Assembly: GCF_963678635.1 (NCBI RefSeq)
Contig: NC_087062.1
Span: forward strand, 97,829,705 to 97,893,704
DNA length: 64,000 nucleotides
From: Symsagittifera roscoffensis
Taxonomy: Eukaryota > Xenacoelomorpha > Acoela > Convolutidae
Reading direction: 5' to 3'
The notes below the pieces were generated by a model. That model saw nothing but the letters and a program-made list of their open reading frames with translations, was not told where the DNA came from and made no database searches. Both the position numbers and the translations under genes were made by a program. Each line of letters starts with the position of its first letter. Within the stretch, counting starts at the first letter, position 1. Below are positions 52,441 to 64,000 of the stretch, one piece after another.

Positions 52441-54985
52441 TTAGTTTTATGATTGTACGGCAAAAGCCAACACAAACTTTTGTATTTAGAATCTTATTAG
52501 CAATGAATTTAGATTTTCATTTGCAAACATAAAATTTTGAATTAAACCTTCATGATCATTTCTAAGTTTTTTGGCACGCTTATAAAGTCTTACTAATACT
52601 TTTTGCTGTTAGTGTCCAAAACATAAAGATTCATTTCTGCTTTCTTGCTTGGCGATTGAAAAAAAATAGATTGAACTAAATGTTTAGATTATCTACAATA
52701 TAAAACAAAATATTATTTCAAGATCCTCAGAATATGGAGATGAAAGGCGAAATGTCAATAAAAATAAGGAGCTGAAGTTGAGCTTCAAACCACAAAAGCG
52801 TAAAAATTATTGCTCCAAACCCCAAAATTTTACAATACTAAAAAAAGAACGGTGAAAATCTCATTTCGATATTTCCCGGAAGCTGTTCCATAGATAGACG
52901 AGATAAAATTAATACCAAACAGCTCAAAAATTAAAGTTCATAATCTTTTTAAAATTTTATAACAAACAGATGAATATCTTTTTTTGTCATTTTAGTGAAG
53001 TGCTGTTCACTAAGTTTTTTGACTAGCGAAAAAAAGTTTGCTTTTTTGGTACTTTTTTGGACTTCAGAGCAGCCATATTTGACTGATAAACCCTAAAAAC
53101 AACTTATAATTAGCTATCGGTGCATATATATTAGTATTGAGAAGAGCGCGCACAAAAAAAACTGTGCAATTTTCTAGTCAAAACCTACCAAAAAGGGTCG
53201 AAAAGAAACTGATTTCTAAAAAATTGTTTGCTTAATAAATATCAAAAATCTCAAATTTTACATAATTGGATTTCAATAAAAATTCAAACCCAAAATCTGA
53301 AAAAGCACAAAAAAAGAATGGAAGAATATAAAAGTACGAGTTTTTTTTTCATTGATTCCAGATGTACAAATCTAGAAGAATGAGCATTTTAGAAATCTTT
53401 TTAAACCATTAGTTGGAAGCAAAAAACGTAAGCTTAAAACATCTCCGATGACGTTGAAGAAAAAAAAATGTTTTATCAGAAAAAATCAAAAGTAAAATTA
53501 AATTATACTTTCAGAAAAATCTTTTAAAAAAATTCAAGGATAGGGGATGAGCGGTTTAACGTCGAAGAGCAAATCAATGTTGATCCAGCATTTTGAAGCA
53601 ATGTTCAAAAGTTAAATTTAAATCAGTCATTTCAGAGTCACCTTTGGTCTTAAAATTAAACAAAACTGCTCGCATCAAGACGAAGCCCAGAATGTTCCGA
53701 ACATCTTTCCAGGTTTTTTGAGTAGTGTTTCTTTAAAAAACGTTGATGAAACTTTCAAAAAATAGCACACCTCATTTCAGTAAGGAACGATGACTAAAGC
53801 GGATTAAATTTCCGCTCACGCGTTAATAGCAAAAACTATCGCAAAACCCTATCTCTGAAAGCGCAAAAAGCCAGCACTGTTCCGTTAATGCTTTAGTACC
53901 GTTACAATACCTCTTCATCGCATACCTTCCCCTGCCCTCACCTCCTGAATGATATCTTTCGAAAACAAATACAAAAAAAAATAATTATTTTTGTTATTTT
54001 AAAATTTTTTTTAGTCACGTCATAGAAGTCGGAACAGTTTTTCTGCGCTTATTGTATGTTTTTGTTTTTGTCGGTCAAGCAAAAGTCGGATGGACGATGC
54101 CAACCATGGACCATTATTGTTGCTTGCTTGAGGGTGAGGAATCATTACCCAGCCACGAAGAAAAAACCAAAAAAAATGTTGTTGTTCCATTCATTCCATA
54201 GATAGCTGAATAACTTGTATTTTGGACTTTCCACTCGTGGATAAATTGTCTGTATTCGCAAATTTTTCGTCAAAGGTAGATTATAAGGGAACTTAAACCT
54301 CGTACCGTAGCCGTTCTTTTTTCACTGCTCATCCAAATTGGCTGTTTTAATCTGTATTTATAGGGGCTCAAATTTCTTGTTGTGGAAAGAACAGCAAAAA
54401 AGTATCTGGCCCGAGGGCCGGGAAACCTTCAGTTTTTCGGGAAACCTTTGGGAAATTTTTGACGAGAGGCTAATTTTTAGAAAATTTCGTCGACATTTTT
54501 TTTCAGGTCAGCCAATTTGGGTTCTTCGAGTTGAGAGGAAACAGTAGATGCCATATTTCGCTACTTTTTAAATCCCCAGCCAATTTTTTTTGAAAATAAT
54601 AAAATTTCTGAAAAAAAACTGACCAAAAAGTTACTTTTTTTGGCGCTTCCTCTCCTCAAATTCAGTGTACTATGGTGCCAAAAATTATTTAGCAAAATTT
54701 TAGGTTTATCTCAGCCAAAAAATTCAGATGTAAAGGTTTCTCAAATATTTGCAAATTTTGGCAACCCAAATTGAGATGTTTGCCTAGTCATGACTGTTTT
54801 CTGCAACAAAAACAGAATCCAATAGGAAAATTTTTAACAGCGAGATTCTGCAATTTCAATGTAAACTCAATGCTACAAAAAATTCAATCGATCACTCAAA
54901 GTTAATCCAATTACATAGTTATAACTTTATTCTCAGTTATACAGTCATGTTCGCTTTTGCATGAACATTGGCTCAATTACTGTTT
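52441..54985. other. AT-rich interval with repeat remnants
   Basis: No gene seen. Around 53660-53850 are CTGCTCGCATCAAGACGAAG and GCGGATTAAATTTCCGCTCA blocks of the dispersed family at 14290-14625. About 54480-54780 is a degenerate family A MITE (CAAATTCAGTGTACTATGG, GGCGCTTCCTCTCC). Confidence 0.45.
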
Positions 54986-55127
54986 CTACAGCATCAAGTA
55001 TGACTCTAATGTGTCCATCATCATGTCCCGCATGTTTGCCATCATGACCATCATCTCCTGCATGGACAAATTAGAGCCACTCTTCTGTCCCTGTTTGAAC
55101 CATTCAGATGTCATTTCGTAAGCATCT
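54986..55127 (-). CDS. Last exon of the minus-strand gene
   Basis: Acceptor TTTTTTTAG, 142 nt, stop TAG. It encodes DAYEMTSEWFKQGQKSG, then a Met-rich helix, ending TLESYLML. It is clearly more GC-rich than its flanks. Confidence 0.75.
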
Positions 55128-58057
55128 CTAAAAAAAGAAAATCTTGATTCAAAAATCAGATCTCTATTTTGTCGGAAATTTTAAGTGTTAGCATATACTA
55201 CTTCTCCAGAGCGGATCTAGGATTTTCTCGAAGGGGGGGGGGGTTGTTAAAAAATTTTCGAAATCAATATGGTCGACTTCAATTCAATTTGGTCGAATTT
55301 TTTTTAGGTCGATAAAATTGATTTTTTGAGCTCTCCCAGAGCACTAAAAAGTCCCTGTTTTGGCCTAATTTGCCGCGCCGCAGGCAAAATTTTGAAAAAA
55401 AAATGGCCAAAAAAGACGTTTTTAAGCACTTTTTGAACAATTTTGACCAAGGTGTGCGCTCCCCGCTCAAAATTAGTATATATTGGCGCAGAAGGCGCCT
55501 TTAGAAAACTTTAGGGTCCGTCATCAAAAATGGATATCTCAAAATAGTACAAAAGGGGACCCTTTGGGTCGGCAGGGGGTCGAATCACTGAGGAGGGGGC
55601 GTCCGCCCCCCCCCCCTAAATCTGCCCCTGTACTTCTCTATAATCGTTAACTACTTGCCGCCCTATGATACTCTTTTAGGAATAGTTTTATCAAAGACCT
55701 TTTTGTAATTTTTTGAGACGCGTCCCGGGTTGAAAAATCTCCATCAAAAAGTTCAAAAACTGAAAATTCCTAAGAATCCGCCCATGGAATTAAATATAAC
55801 ATATGTAATTAATATAATGAATTGACTCACTCTGGTTCGACGGTTGAGATGGTGTCGAGCATTTCGGTGTCTATTTTAGACCACATTGGATCCCTTATCA
55901 TGTCCTGAAGATCAGAGGAAGATTAAGAGAAAAACTCGATAATAACTGGGACGACCCGCACTCAGTAAAAAGAGAAATTAATAGATTATAAGGGATTTTT
56001 TTTTTATTGTCAGTCTTCGTAAGTTTCAAGAAGAATAAATTATAATTGATTAAAAATGGATTATAATGTTACAATCTTTTAAAACAAAAAAAAAATTATA
56101 ATTGATTATAATCGATTATAATCGATTATTTAAAAAAACCCACATGGTTATTTGAATTAAATTTGTTTGTTTGCAAAAAAAATCTGCAAAGGAAGCCCAT
56201 TACAGGTAGGTATCGTTTTTTTCTTGTTTTTTCTTCACTCGAGCTAAGAAAAAATGAGACAAAAACGACATCAACCTCTAATTGGCTTCCTTTGCTGTAT
56301 TTTTTGCAATTAAACCGATTCAATTCATATAAACTTTCGGGTTTTCTTATCATGTTAAATAATGTTTTGTTCACAAATAAAATACTCAATCAATCGTTAT
56401 GTAAGACATTTGGTGTTCACTTGAAAAAAAATTGTAGTCTGATAGCCAGTTTACCTAATACTTGTAGACTTCTACAACAATTAAAGATTATTTGAATAAA
56501 AACTGTTGGATAACAGTCATTTTCGTTCGGTTTAATTTTATCAGCCGCATCAATAAGAACTATTGGTAATTTTCTGCGTCCTTATCAAAAACAATTAATT
56601 CAGTTTTGTTTGAAATGAGAACTTAAGCCGCACATTTAGAAGTGTGGTTTTTAGAGCATTATTTCAGATACGCATTTTGTTTAGCATAGAAAAATTTCGC
56701 ATAGTATTTTTCTCAGTGCCAAAGTTAAACAATTAATTTTGGCACTTATAATTAATTAGAAATTTGATAAAACGAACATATTTAATTGTAAGTCAATCAA
56801 TAACTTTTTCGTTTAGCTGAGTGAGGGTATAAAATTACATTTTAAAAATATGCTAGGTATTCTATATAAATAAACATTATATTTATAAAATTAACAAGAT
56901 TGCTCGTATCAGGGGAAAGCATTGAATGTTCCGACTACCTTTTAAGGTCTATGAAACATTAATGACTTGAAAAAACCAAATGTAATAAAAGAAAACGAAA
57001 TTTTTTTTTCAATTTGAAATTTCTTGTGAAACTCATCCCCCCCCCCCCCAAAGCCATTTAAAGTACTAAGTTTAAAACCTAGTAACAAATCAGTTATGGC
57101 AAATAAGTTTCGTTCAACCATCTTGGAACGATTTCTAAGACGGATTAAATCTCCAGTTCGGACCAACAAGACTGCCTCATATATCGGGACAAAACCCTGA
57201 ATATTCTGACTGGCCTTTAATAGGTATTGATTAATTGGTGTGCCTGCAGTAAATCAATGTACCTGTAAATTACCATATCAGCTAATCGAATGATGAAAAA
57301 ATTATTTAACCGGTTGCGTCATATTACGTAGTGACTGAGCTTAAAATTAACGCATAAACGAATCAAATTGAAAGAAATTTCATCCTTATTGAGTGCAATA
57401 TTTCAATTATTTAGCGTTAGATTTTAATTTCAAACTATGCGCATACTTCCTAGCAAGTTTATTAGTTAGCCAATAACAAACATATTTAATTTGAAAACAA
57501 ATTTGGAATTATTGATCAAGAAAATTCATTTTCAGTTTACTGATATGGTCTGTCCGTTTTCGGGTTGCTGATACGTGAAATATTGCCAAGCATAAAGAAA
57601 TCGGGTTACGCCTCCAGAAACACAAACAGGGTTTTCACACCGCGCATAAATTAGTCAAGAGCATGGCAAAACTGATGAGTTTCAAACCTTCCAAACTTCA
57701 CAAAAAATCAATGGTAAAATATATTTTTTTCTACATTTGAACTCAAGGAGTCGGTATCTTCAACAGGTTATAACTTTTTTTAAATAAAACCAATATTTCG
57801 ATCGCAGAAAGTTGACTAGATAAGAAAAATCACCCCAAGTATAAATTTTCCACATTTCTTCTAAATCGGAACAATGATAATTGGATTAACCGATTTTAAA
57901 AGAAAATCCTATAAGTCAAAATCAAGAGACATGATGTAAAACAAAACTAGACTGGGTTATACCTGTACACATTGTTCGTCCGTGTGCATCTGCTTAGACT
58001 GGGACACCATGTCATAGTCCACTACTCTACACAACTCGGTCCCGTTCGAGGAGTTCA
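54986..58057 (-). CDS. 3' part of an unrecognised minus-strand host gene, three exons
   Basis: Reading on the minus strand, three exons join in frame: 58057-57963, 55904-55831 and 55127-54986. Splice sites are TTTCAG/TG and CAG/GTATAA, TTCAG/GACATG and AGA/GTGAGT, and TTTTAG/AGATGC. The joined frame begins in the middle of a codon and ends TAG at 54988-54986, giving about 102 residues. The first exon has two N-glycosylation sequons (NSS, NGT) and two Cys, suggesting an extracellular or lumenal protein. The last exon is methionine-rich (MQEMMVMMANMRDMMMDTL) and helical. Upstream exons were not found before the window end. I do not recognise the family. Confidence 0.7.
55207..55630 (+). mobile_element. 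hAT-like MITE, family A copy 6
   Basis: It runs CAGAGCGGATCTAGG to CTAAATCTGCCCCTG, 424 bp. The 8-bp target duplication TACTTCTC is perfect (55199-55206 and 55631-55638). It lies in the intron of the minus-strand gene. Confidence 0.93.
55831..55904 (-). CDS. Middle exon of the minus-strand gene
   Basis: The acceptor CTTCAG precedes GAC and the donor is CCAGA/GTGAGT; it is 74 nt. It encodes DMIRDPMWSKIDTEMLDTIS and TVEP, then two bases of a Glu codon completed by the next exon. Confidence 0.78.
55980..56135. repeat. Palindromic TTATAATCGATTATAA patch
   Basis: Repeated ATTATAATTGATTATAATCG units, like those inside family D at 59975-62261. Probably an eroded relative. It lies in the minus-strand gene intron. 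Confidence 0.6.
56890..57230 (-). repeat. Dispersed repeat G, inverse copy
   Basis: Reverse relative of 14290-14625. Both ends carry related blocks: ACAAGATTGCTCGTATCAGG at the left and AACAAGACTGCCTCATATAT at the right. In between are a C-run (57037-57048) and GGAACGATTTCTAAGACGGA. Confidence 0.6.
57963..58057 (-). CDS. First recognised exon of the minus-strand gene
   Basis: The acceptor GTTTCAG precedes TG; the donor is ACAG/GTATAA; 95 nt. After a split codon it encodes NSSNGTELCRVVDYDMVSQS and KQMHTDEQCVQ. Two sequons and two Cys point to the secretory pathway. Confidence 0.72.
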
Positions 58058-59097
58058 CTGAAACACAAACGAATAGCTAACTCAAAATTAGCTCCAGTAT
58101 TTAACATTCTTGCCACCGGTGCTGATATTACAACAGCGCAATGATACCAGAGAGCAATAACCAGCAGTGCTGACCAGCAGCAGACTAAGGGGGTTGGAGG
58201 TTAAAATTATTTGGTTCCAAATAATTGCAATCAATCTGAACTTTGCGAAATTTGAATTATTGCAATAAATGATTGCTGTTCTCGCTAAAACTCTTAGTGA
58301 GAAAAACCATGGTCGTAAGTAATGAATTTTCTGGTGAACAAAGAACAGTGTATGAAAAAATACGAAAAAACTGAAAGATCCAAGCAAAGTTCACAAGTTC
58401 TAAGGCGATGTTTCAAAATTGATTTATTAATGCTTTCACTTTGCGTATTTTATGACATTGAATTCTGCTTTTAAATACCAAAATTTGTAAAATTTATGTC
58501 AGTTCGATATTTTTTGTAGTCTTGTAATTTCCGATAATTACGGTTAATTTACGCATGAAATGAAATGTTGCCAATCAACCAGCTACACGAAACCAGAACC
58601 GAAACGAGGCAGAAATAATTGCTAACACCAAGTTAAATGCAATTATTTGATGTCAAGTTTTGAAAAAGACATCTGGAAAAGCAATAAATCATTTGGAACA
58701 ATCCTACTGCAAAAAAAAACACAAACCGGTAAAAGTGTACAAAAAACTCAAGCAGTGCCTGTATGAACAAGAATATTGCTATTTTAAATGAGTGAGCAGA
58801 AAATTTTCTGCTTTAGAAATCTTGAATATGATTTTTCTTGCAGGCTAGCAACCAATTTTAGGCTAAAAAACTCAATTCATCAGCTCCAGCAAGTCTTTTG
58901 TCACAAGAGTTAACAATACACCAATCATATTTTTCACTTTTTGAATTATTACTTGCAATAATTGATCGCACGCTATCTATATGTGTTAATACAAAAAAAA
59001 TGATTGTGCCGAATAATTTTTGGGCTAGCAATCAAATTGATTGCACCGAACACTTTCAAAGTTTGCAATTAGTTTTGGGCTTGCCATTAATTGATTG
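58058..59097. other. Upstream interval of the minus-strand gene
   Basis: AT-rich. No further exon with convincing splice sites was identified, so the 5' part of the gene is undefined. Confidence 0.45.
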
Positions 59098-59506
59098 CAG
59101 GGGCGGATCTAAGATTTTCTCGAAGGGAGGAGGCGGCAAAATTTCTTTTGTCGGCCTTATTTACGTCGAACCAAATTGATTTTCCGAGCTCTCACAAAGC
59201 ATTAAAAAAACATATATTTGAAAAAACAGTCCAAAAAAGACGCTTTTAGGCAGTTTTTGAAAAATTTTGACATACAAATCGCGTTTTTTTGGCGCGCACT
59301 TCCCACACAAGTTTAGTGAATTTTGGAATTTTGGCGCTTTTGGAAAATTATTAGTGTCCGCCACCAAAAATGGATGTCTCAAAATAGTACAAAGGGGAGA
59401 CCCTTTGGGTCGGCAGGGGGTCGAATCCCTGTGATCTTTATACTGTCTCTAAATTCAAATTCAATTCCGCCGCCACCCCTCGCCCCTCCCCATAAATCCA
59501 CCCCTG
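59098..59506 (+). mobile_element. hAT-like MITE, family A copy 7
   Basis: It runs CAGGGGCGGATCTAAG to ATAAATCCACCCCTG. The flanking octamers ATTGATTG and ATTGAGTC match at 6 of 8 positions, consistent with an older insertion. Confidence 0.85.
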
Positions 59507-60053
59507 ATTGAGTCAAGGTTTCACAAACTTCTTGAAATTTATACACAATTTTAAGCTATCGGAGAGCCCTCAGTCGAAAGTCGACCCTAAAATTAGAGCA
59601 ATGTTTTATTATAATATGCAAACAGGCAAAACGAAGCTTCAAACACAACTAAATTTGTTCGAAAGAACGTCTTAAAACATCAATCAAGATAAAAGTTTTC
59701 AGACAACTGCTGAGCTCGTAATCAAAGTTCAAACTTCACTTAGTGTTTTATAAGTGATCTTCGCGGCACGTGGGAACCAGATAATCAAATTCAACTCTGA
59801 TTCGGAATACAAACATGTCACTTAAGATTAAAACGATTTGTTAAGTTTTGTTAAAAACGAATTGTTAAGATTTTCTAAGATAAAGTTGATATAAAGTTGA
59901 TCTTAAAAGCGAGTTAATTGATAGAAGTTAACGCATCGCATTCAGGTGAAGAATTTTTCAGATTTGGTGCAAAACCCGCATCCAAGTTTAGGCGTATAAT
60001 CAATTATAACGGATTATTATGATGATTTTTTGACAATTATAATTAATTATAAT

Positions 60054-60781
60054 CAGGGGCGGATCTAGGATTTTCTCGAGGGGGGGGGGGGGGGGGGGGG
60101 TTGGGGGTTAGAGCGGATTTTTTTTTCGAATTTTTTTTAGGTCGACCGAAATGATCTTTCGGGCTCTTTTTCCTTCCCCCCCCCCCACCTGTAAAATTTT
60201 ATCAGTAAAAATTATGTTCACTTTGTTCAATTCTTATGAAAATTGACTTAGGTTATGACAAACATATTTGGTCTTCATAATCAACCTTTTAAAACCACTC
60301 GTTAGACCATAAAATTCATGTTCGTGTGAGGTGGGGGGAAAAGAAAAAGAGCCATCTTTCGAGCTCTCCCTAAGCACGGTTTATCCCTGTTTTGGCAAAA
60401 TTTTTGGCAAAATTTTAAGTCGACCGAAAACTTTTTTTAGTTCCACCGAAATGATCTTTCGAGCTCTCCCTAAGCACGATTTAGTCCGTTTTGGCAAAAT
60501 GTTCTGCGCCTCAGGCAAAATTTTGAAAAAAAAACAGTCCAAAAAGTCGTTTTTGAGCACTTTTTGAAAATTTTGACCAAAAAATCGCTTTTTTTTCGCC
60601 GCGCGCTCCCCCCTCAAATTCAGTATTTATTGGCGCCAAAGGCACCTTTAAAAAATTTTTAAGGTCGGTCGGCCAAAAAAGGATTTCTTAAAAAGCACCA
60701 AAGAGGGGACACTTTGGGTCGGCAGGGGGTCGAATCCCTGAGGGGGGGGGCTTCCGCCCCCGCCCCATAAATCAGCCCCTG
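60054..60781 (+). mobile_element. hAT-like MITE, family A copy 8, inserted in family D and itself split
   Basis: It runs CAGGGGCGGATCTAGG to ATAAATCAGCCCCTG. The 8-bp duplication ATTATAAT is perfect (60046-60053 and 60782-60789). Family B copy 2 (60162-60353) interrupts it. A short internal segment (AAATGATCTTTCGAGCTCTC...) is also repeated at about 60150-60160, 60354-60375 and 60446-60475. Confidence 0.92.
60162..60353. mobile_element. Family B MITE copy 2, nested in family A copy 8
   Basis: It runs GGCTCTTTTTCCTTCCCCCC to GGGGAAAAGAAAAAGAGCC, 192 bp. The 8-bp duplication ATCTTTCG is perfect (60154-60161 and 60354-60361). It is the youngest of three nested layers. Confidence 0.92.
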
Positions 60782-61295
60782 ATTATAATTGTATCGAAAA
60801 ATGGACGAATAAATAATCGATTATACTGGATTATAATTAATTATAATTTGATCTTAAAAAGAGAGATTATAATCGATTTTTAATTGATTAAAATCGATTG
60901 TTTCTCAATTTTAGTAAGACTGGTACTAAAATCGTAATATAATTGATTATTAACGCTTGAAACTGGATGCGGGAAGTCATATGAGAAAAATGAATTTGAA
61001 CAAAACTAAAACTGAATTTATCAGATAAGAACCAGCAATCAAATGAAAAAAAAATTCGTAGGTGATTCGTTAAAAAGGACAACTCACAACCAGCGATAAT
61101 TCAAAGGCAAACACCGGCGAGAAACGAACACTTGTTCCGGTGTGCTTACAAAAGGCACGATTGGTATTGTGCGCCTGATCAGAGAATCCTTTATTTTAAC
61201 AAATTCAATTATATTTCAATATCCTTTAACACAATTTGATTCAAAGTCATTTCAACTTTTTCCAGTTTAATCCAAATTTTACATATTATTGCCTA

Positions 61296-62261
61296 CCCGC
61301 ATCCAAGTTTAGGCGTAAATAATCGATTATAACGGAATTTTATGATGATTTTTTGACAATCATAATTAATTATAATTACCAAAATTAGGTATTTAAAGGG
61401 TTTATAATTGATTATATTCGTGATATTTTCCAAGAGATAATAATCTCTTATAATCGATTATAATTGATTATAGTTTTTTTTAAAAACCCTTAGAATCAAT
61501 TTTAATCTATTATAATCTCTTATTTTGCCAAAATTTTACCAATTCAAATTTATATTCGAATTATATCTTATGGGTTATTTTTTGTGTCCATAAGAAACTC
61601 TCTAAAAGAGAGATCTCTTGAACACTTTGGTTCATCTGAACACAAAGTTTTACCTCGAAACAAAAATTTCATAGAGATCCTTTCATATTAGTGGAAAGAT
61701 TCCCGCGGTAGATGAAAAACAAATCTTCCGAATCAATCATGAAACTAAATCAATTTGCTGATGTTTTGGTGGTTAAAAACTTGAAAAATGCATCACAACA
61801 ACTCTAATGGGGAAGAAATGGAAAAAAAACCTTATAAATTTCATTGATTGGAAAACTTTGAAAACATTTTTCTCATTTTTCATAGGAACCAACGTCTACA
61901 AAAAGCATAAAATATAAGCAATTTAGATGCAAATTCGAAGACAAAATGGACAAACAAAAGGGATTATAATCAATTATAATCGATTATAATGGATTTTTGT
62001 GCAAAACTAATGAATTAGAAATTTGAATAAAAATAATGGATTATAATCAATTATAATTGATTATAATTGTATCAAAAAATGGACGAATAAATATTCAATT
62101 ATAATCGATTAAAAAAGATTATAATTAATTAAAATTTAATTTTAAAAAGAGGAACTATAATCGATTATTAATTGATTAAAATCGATTGTTTCTCAATTTT
62201 AGTAAGACTGGTACTAAAATCGTAATATAATCGATTATTAACGCTTGAAACTGGATGCGGG
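61296..62261. mobile_element. Family D element copy 2
   Basis: It has the same termini as copy 1 (CCCGCATCC...GGATGCGGG) and is 966 bp. TA lies on both sides, which would fit a TA target but could be chance. It contains several clusters of ATTATAATCGATTATAAT-type palindromes and no ORF. The last ~90 bp are nearly identical to the end of copy 1. Confidence 0.8.
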
Positions 62262-64000
62262 TATAAAAAAGGCTACTTAATTAACTCTTCTTAAGAGCTT
62301 AGCTGCAGTTCATGCAGTTTATGCTCACGCAGTAAGCAGTAATTTAATGTCATGCTTTAACACGCAAAAATTAGTCTTCGTTTTTCAAAAAATTATTTTT
62401 CGATTACTTGATTAACCGAACTGAAAAGATCACCTATAAATTAGAACAATTATTATTCTAAAGTATTTAAAGATTTGCGACAAATTCGCGCAGAAACATT
62501 TTTTTCTGGGCCACCACAGATTTCAAGATTTTGATTTTTTAAAGAAATTTAATTGATAGGCCGATGGAAGACTTTAATTTATTTTCAAAATTTTCAATCA
62601 GCAATACTCGATGCACTATGGTATTCCTGGCATTGCAACCAGAAATTGCTATGCATATGTACGCTTTCCTCCTTACAAAACTGAAAAAAAAAACATGCAA
62701 TCAAAGTTAAAAGGTTGCTTATTTTGATTTCGAACTTTTAATTTCGCTAAATTGAGTAAGTTTTTGTTTGGCTTTCAGTTGCAAAAAACGTCTAGCTTTG
62801 TGTTTTTATTTCACCAAGGTCTCCTTTTGAGTAATTTTTTGTTGTTCCGACTATTTGAAAAATTGTGAGCAACTTTGTTCTGAAGAGTGTTTTAGTTTTT
62901 TTTTTTCTTTTTCCACGCAAATTTAAGTACCGTAAAAAATCATCGGAAAGTGTCGAGTGCGAGTGATATATGATGCTGAAACCCTTTCATTTGCGATTTG
63001 AATGACATTATGAGAAAAACCGTTACAAATTTTTGATATTTTTGTCTATTTTGAGAGGATATCCTGGTTGTTCCAACAGTTGAAAATGCGGAGGATTTTA
63101 GTTTTCAGTGTGTTTAAGTTTTTTTTCATTAGTTTTTCTTTGTTTTCCACGTAAAATCAGGTAGCAGAAAAGAATCATCGGAATTGGCCGAGTAATTTAT
63201 ATCATAAAGAAACCTATTCAGTCGTGATATGAACGACATTAAAAAATTTCAAAAAATGTCCCAGTGTTGAGAAAAACTGGTCTGATAATTTTTAGATTTA
63301 GTCTTATTTTGAGCAAGTAACGCGATAGAGGAACGCTCATTATATGAGAATTTACTGTTTTTAGACTACGAGCACACAAAAACTTCATTTTACTGTCAAG
63401 ACAGCTAGTTTTTGATGTTTCATTTAGCACTTGATTGATGAAAAACGGTTTAAAAAGAAAAATGAAAATTTTGTGCAAAAATTCAGAAAATTTATTTTTA
63501 GTAAGTTTTTTTTTCAGCTGCTTTTGTTCAATTTTTTGGAAATAAATGTCGGTAATCATGCCTAAATTACTATTTTTCTATGCCATCGTATAGTTTTTGA
63601 ATCACACCACCGACTGAAATGATACTAGTTTGAAGAAACAAACTTTTAAATATTTTTTATGAATATGATCGGAACATTCTTTGCTACTTGCACAGCAACC
63701 GGCTATCCTTGTTTTACTTAGCATTTGGTATTTTTCAGGGAAATAAATTGTAAAATGTTAATTTGTTTGAAGTTTAAACCTTCCAAACTCAAATTGCCTT
63801 ATGGATCTATTGATTTAAACTAATTTCCCCTGCCGGTATTTTTTCTTCTGAAAAAGCTTTTATTGCCTAAGTATTCTTAATTTGACAAAAAAATTTCGTG
63901 ATTTATTTTTAAAGTCCAAAATTTCCAAATTTGGCTAGCCTTAAACTCTTTTTTTGTTTCTTAGTAAGTTTGCATGCAGAGATTATGGAATCACAATAAG
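62262..64000. other. AT-rich stretch without recognised features
   Basis: No coding frame with a domain, no exon with convincing borders and no repeat shared with the rest of the window beyond low-complexity tracts. Two loosely similar blocks near 62930-63000 and 63120-63240 (both with AATCATCGGAA and AATGACATTA- or AACGACATTA-like segments) suggest an old duplication of period about 230 bp. Confidence 0.45.

Larger units (their letters stand above)
59975..60973. mobile_element. Family D element copy 1, split by a nested insertion
   Basis: Termini are CCCGCATCCAAGTTTAGGCGT and ACGCTTGAAACTGGATGCGGG, imperfect inverted repeats also bounding 61296-62261. Without the nested element it is about 263 bp. 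The interior is made of TTATAAT/ATCGATTA palindromic units. Flanks offer only AA on each side, so the target-site type is unclear. Confidence 0.8.

Overview
The window looks like AT-rich genomic DNA from an invertebrate animal. Two host genes have spliced exons with good splice sites. One is a complete-looking run of tetraspanin exons on the + strand (34328-45396, every intron in phase 0). The other is the 3' end of an unrecognised gene on the - strand (54986-58057). A single 3'-terminal exon of another unrecognised gene lies at 17599-17801. BEL/Pao retrotransposons are known only from animals, and one is present here. I cannot name the species or phylum. Most of the window is intergenic or intronic DNA packed with mobile elements and their debris.

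Layout. 1-3481: gene-poor, with a three-copy ~745 bp tandem repeat and a perfect 15-bp hairpin. 3482-12334: a decayed Ty3-type LTR element with ~360 bp LTRs and a 5-bp target duplication. It carries broken gag, protease, RT-RNase H and integrase, then an unusual 3' segment: the C-terminal half of a TARG1/OARD1-like macro domain, five copies of a 171-bp repeat, and an unclassified 163-codon ORF. 12335-20350: AT-rich DNA with a TCGA-rich minisatellite, short hAT-like elements with perfect 8-bp target duplications, and one host exon. 20842-21529: 3' end of a second LTR element family (called F here), interrupted by a 9.6-kb BEL/Pao element (21530-31145) with matching LTRs, primer site, polypurine tract and a perfect 5-bp target duplication. 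The BEL element carries a tRNA-like pol III promoter in each LTR, an extra ORF ahead of gag, and a GC-rich non-gag segment after the primer site.

31640-45396: the tetraspanin locus. An upstream poly-Asn exon can splice in frame to the first tetraspanin exon or read through into its own transmembrane segment and stop. The introns hold hAT-like elements, a tetranucleotide microsatellite, an inverted repeat and tandem duplications. 45533-51889: a 6.36-kb unit bounded by 90-bp direct repeats (89/90 identical). It encodes only + strand ORFs in strikingly G-poor sequence. One cluster is cysteine-rich and resembles a broken viral-type envelope glycoprotein; the other I do not recognise. An F-family LTR in opposite orientation abuts its right end. 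52440-64000: the minus-strand gene, more hAT-like copies, and at 59975-60973 a three-level nest of elements, each dated relative to the next by its target duplication.

Best candidates for something new: the macro-domain half-gene inside the Ty3 element, the pre-gag ORF and tRNA-like LTRs of the BEL element, the 90-bp-bounded envelope-like unit, and the alternative first transmembrane exon of the tetraspanin.
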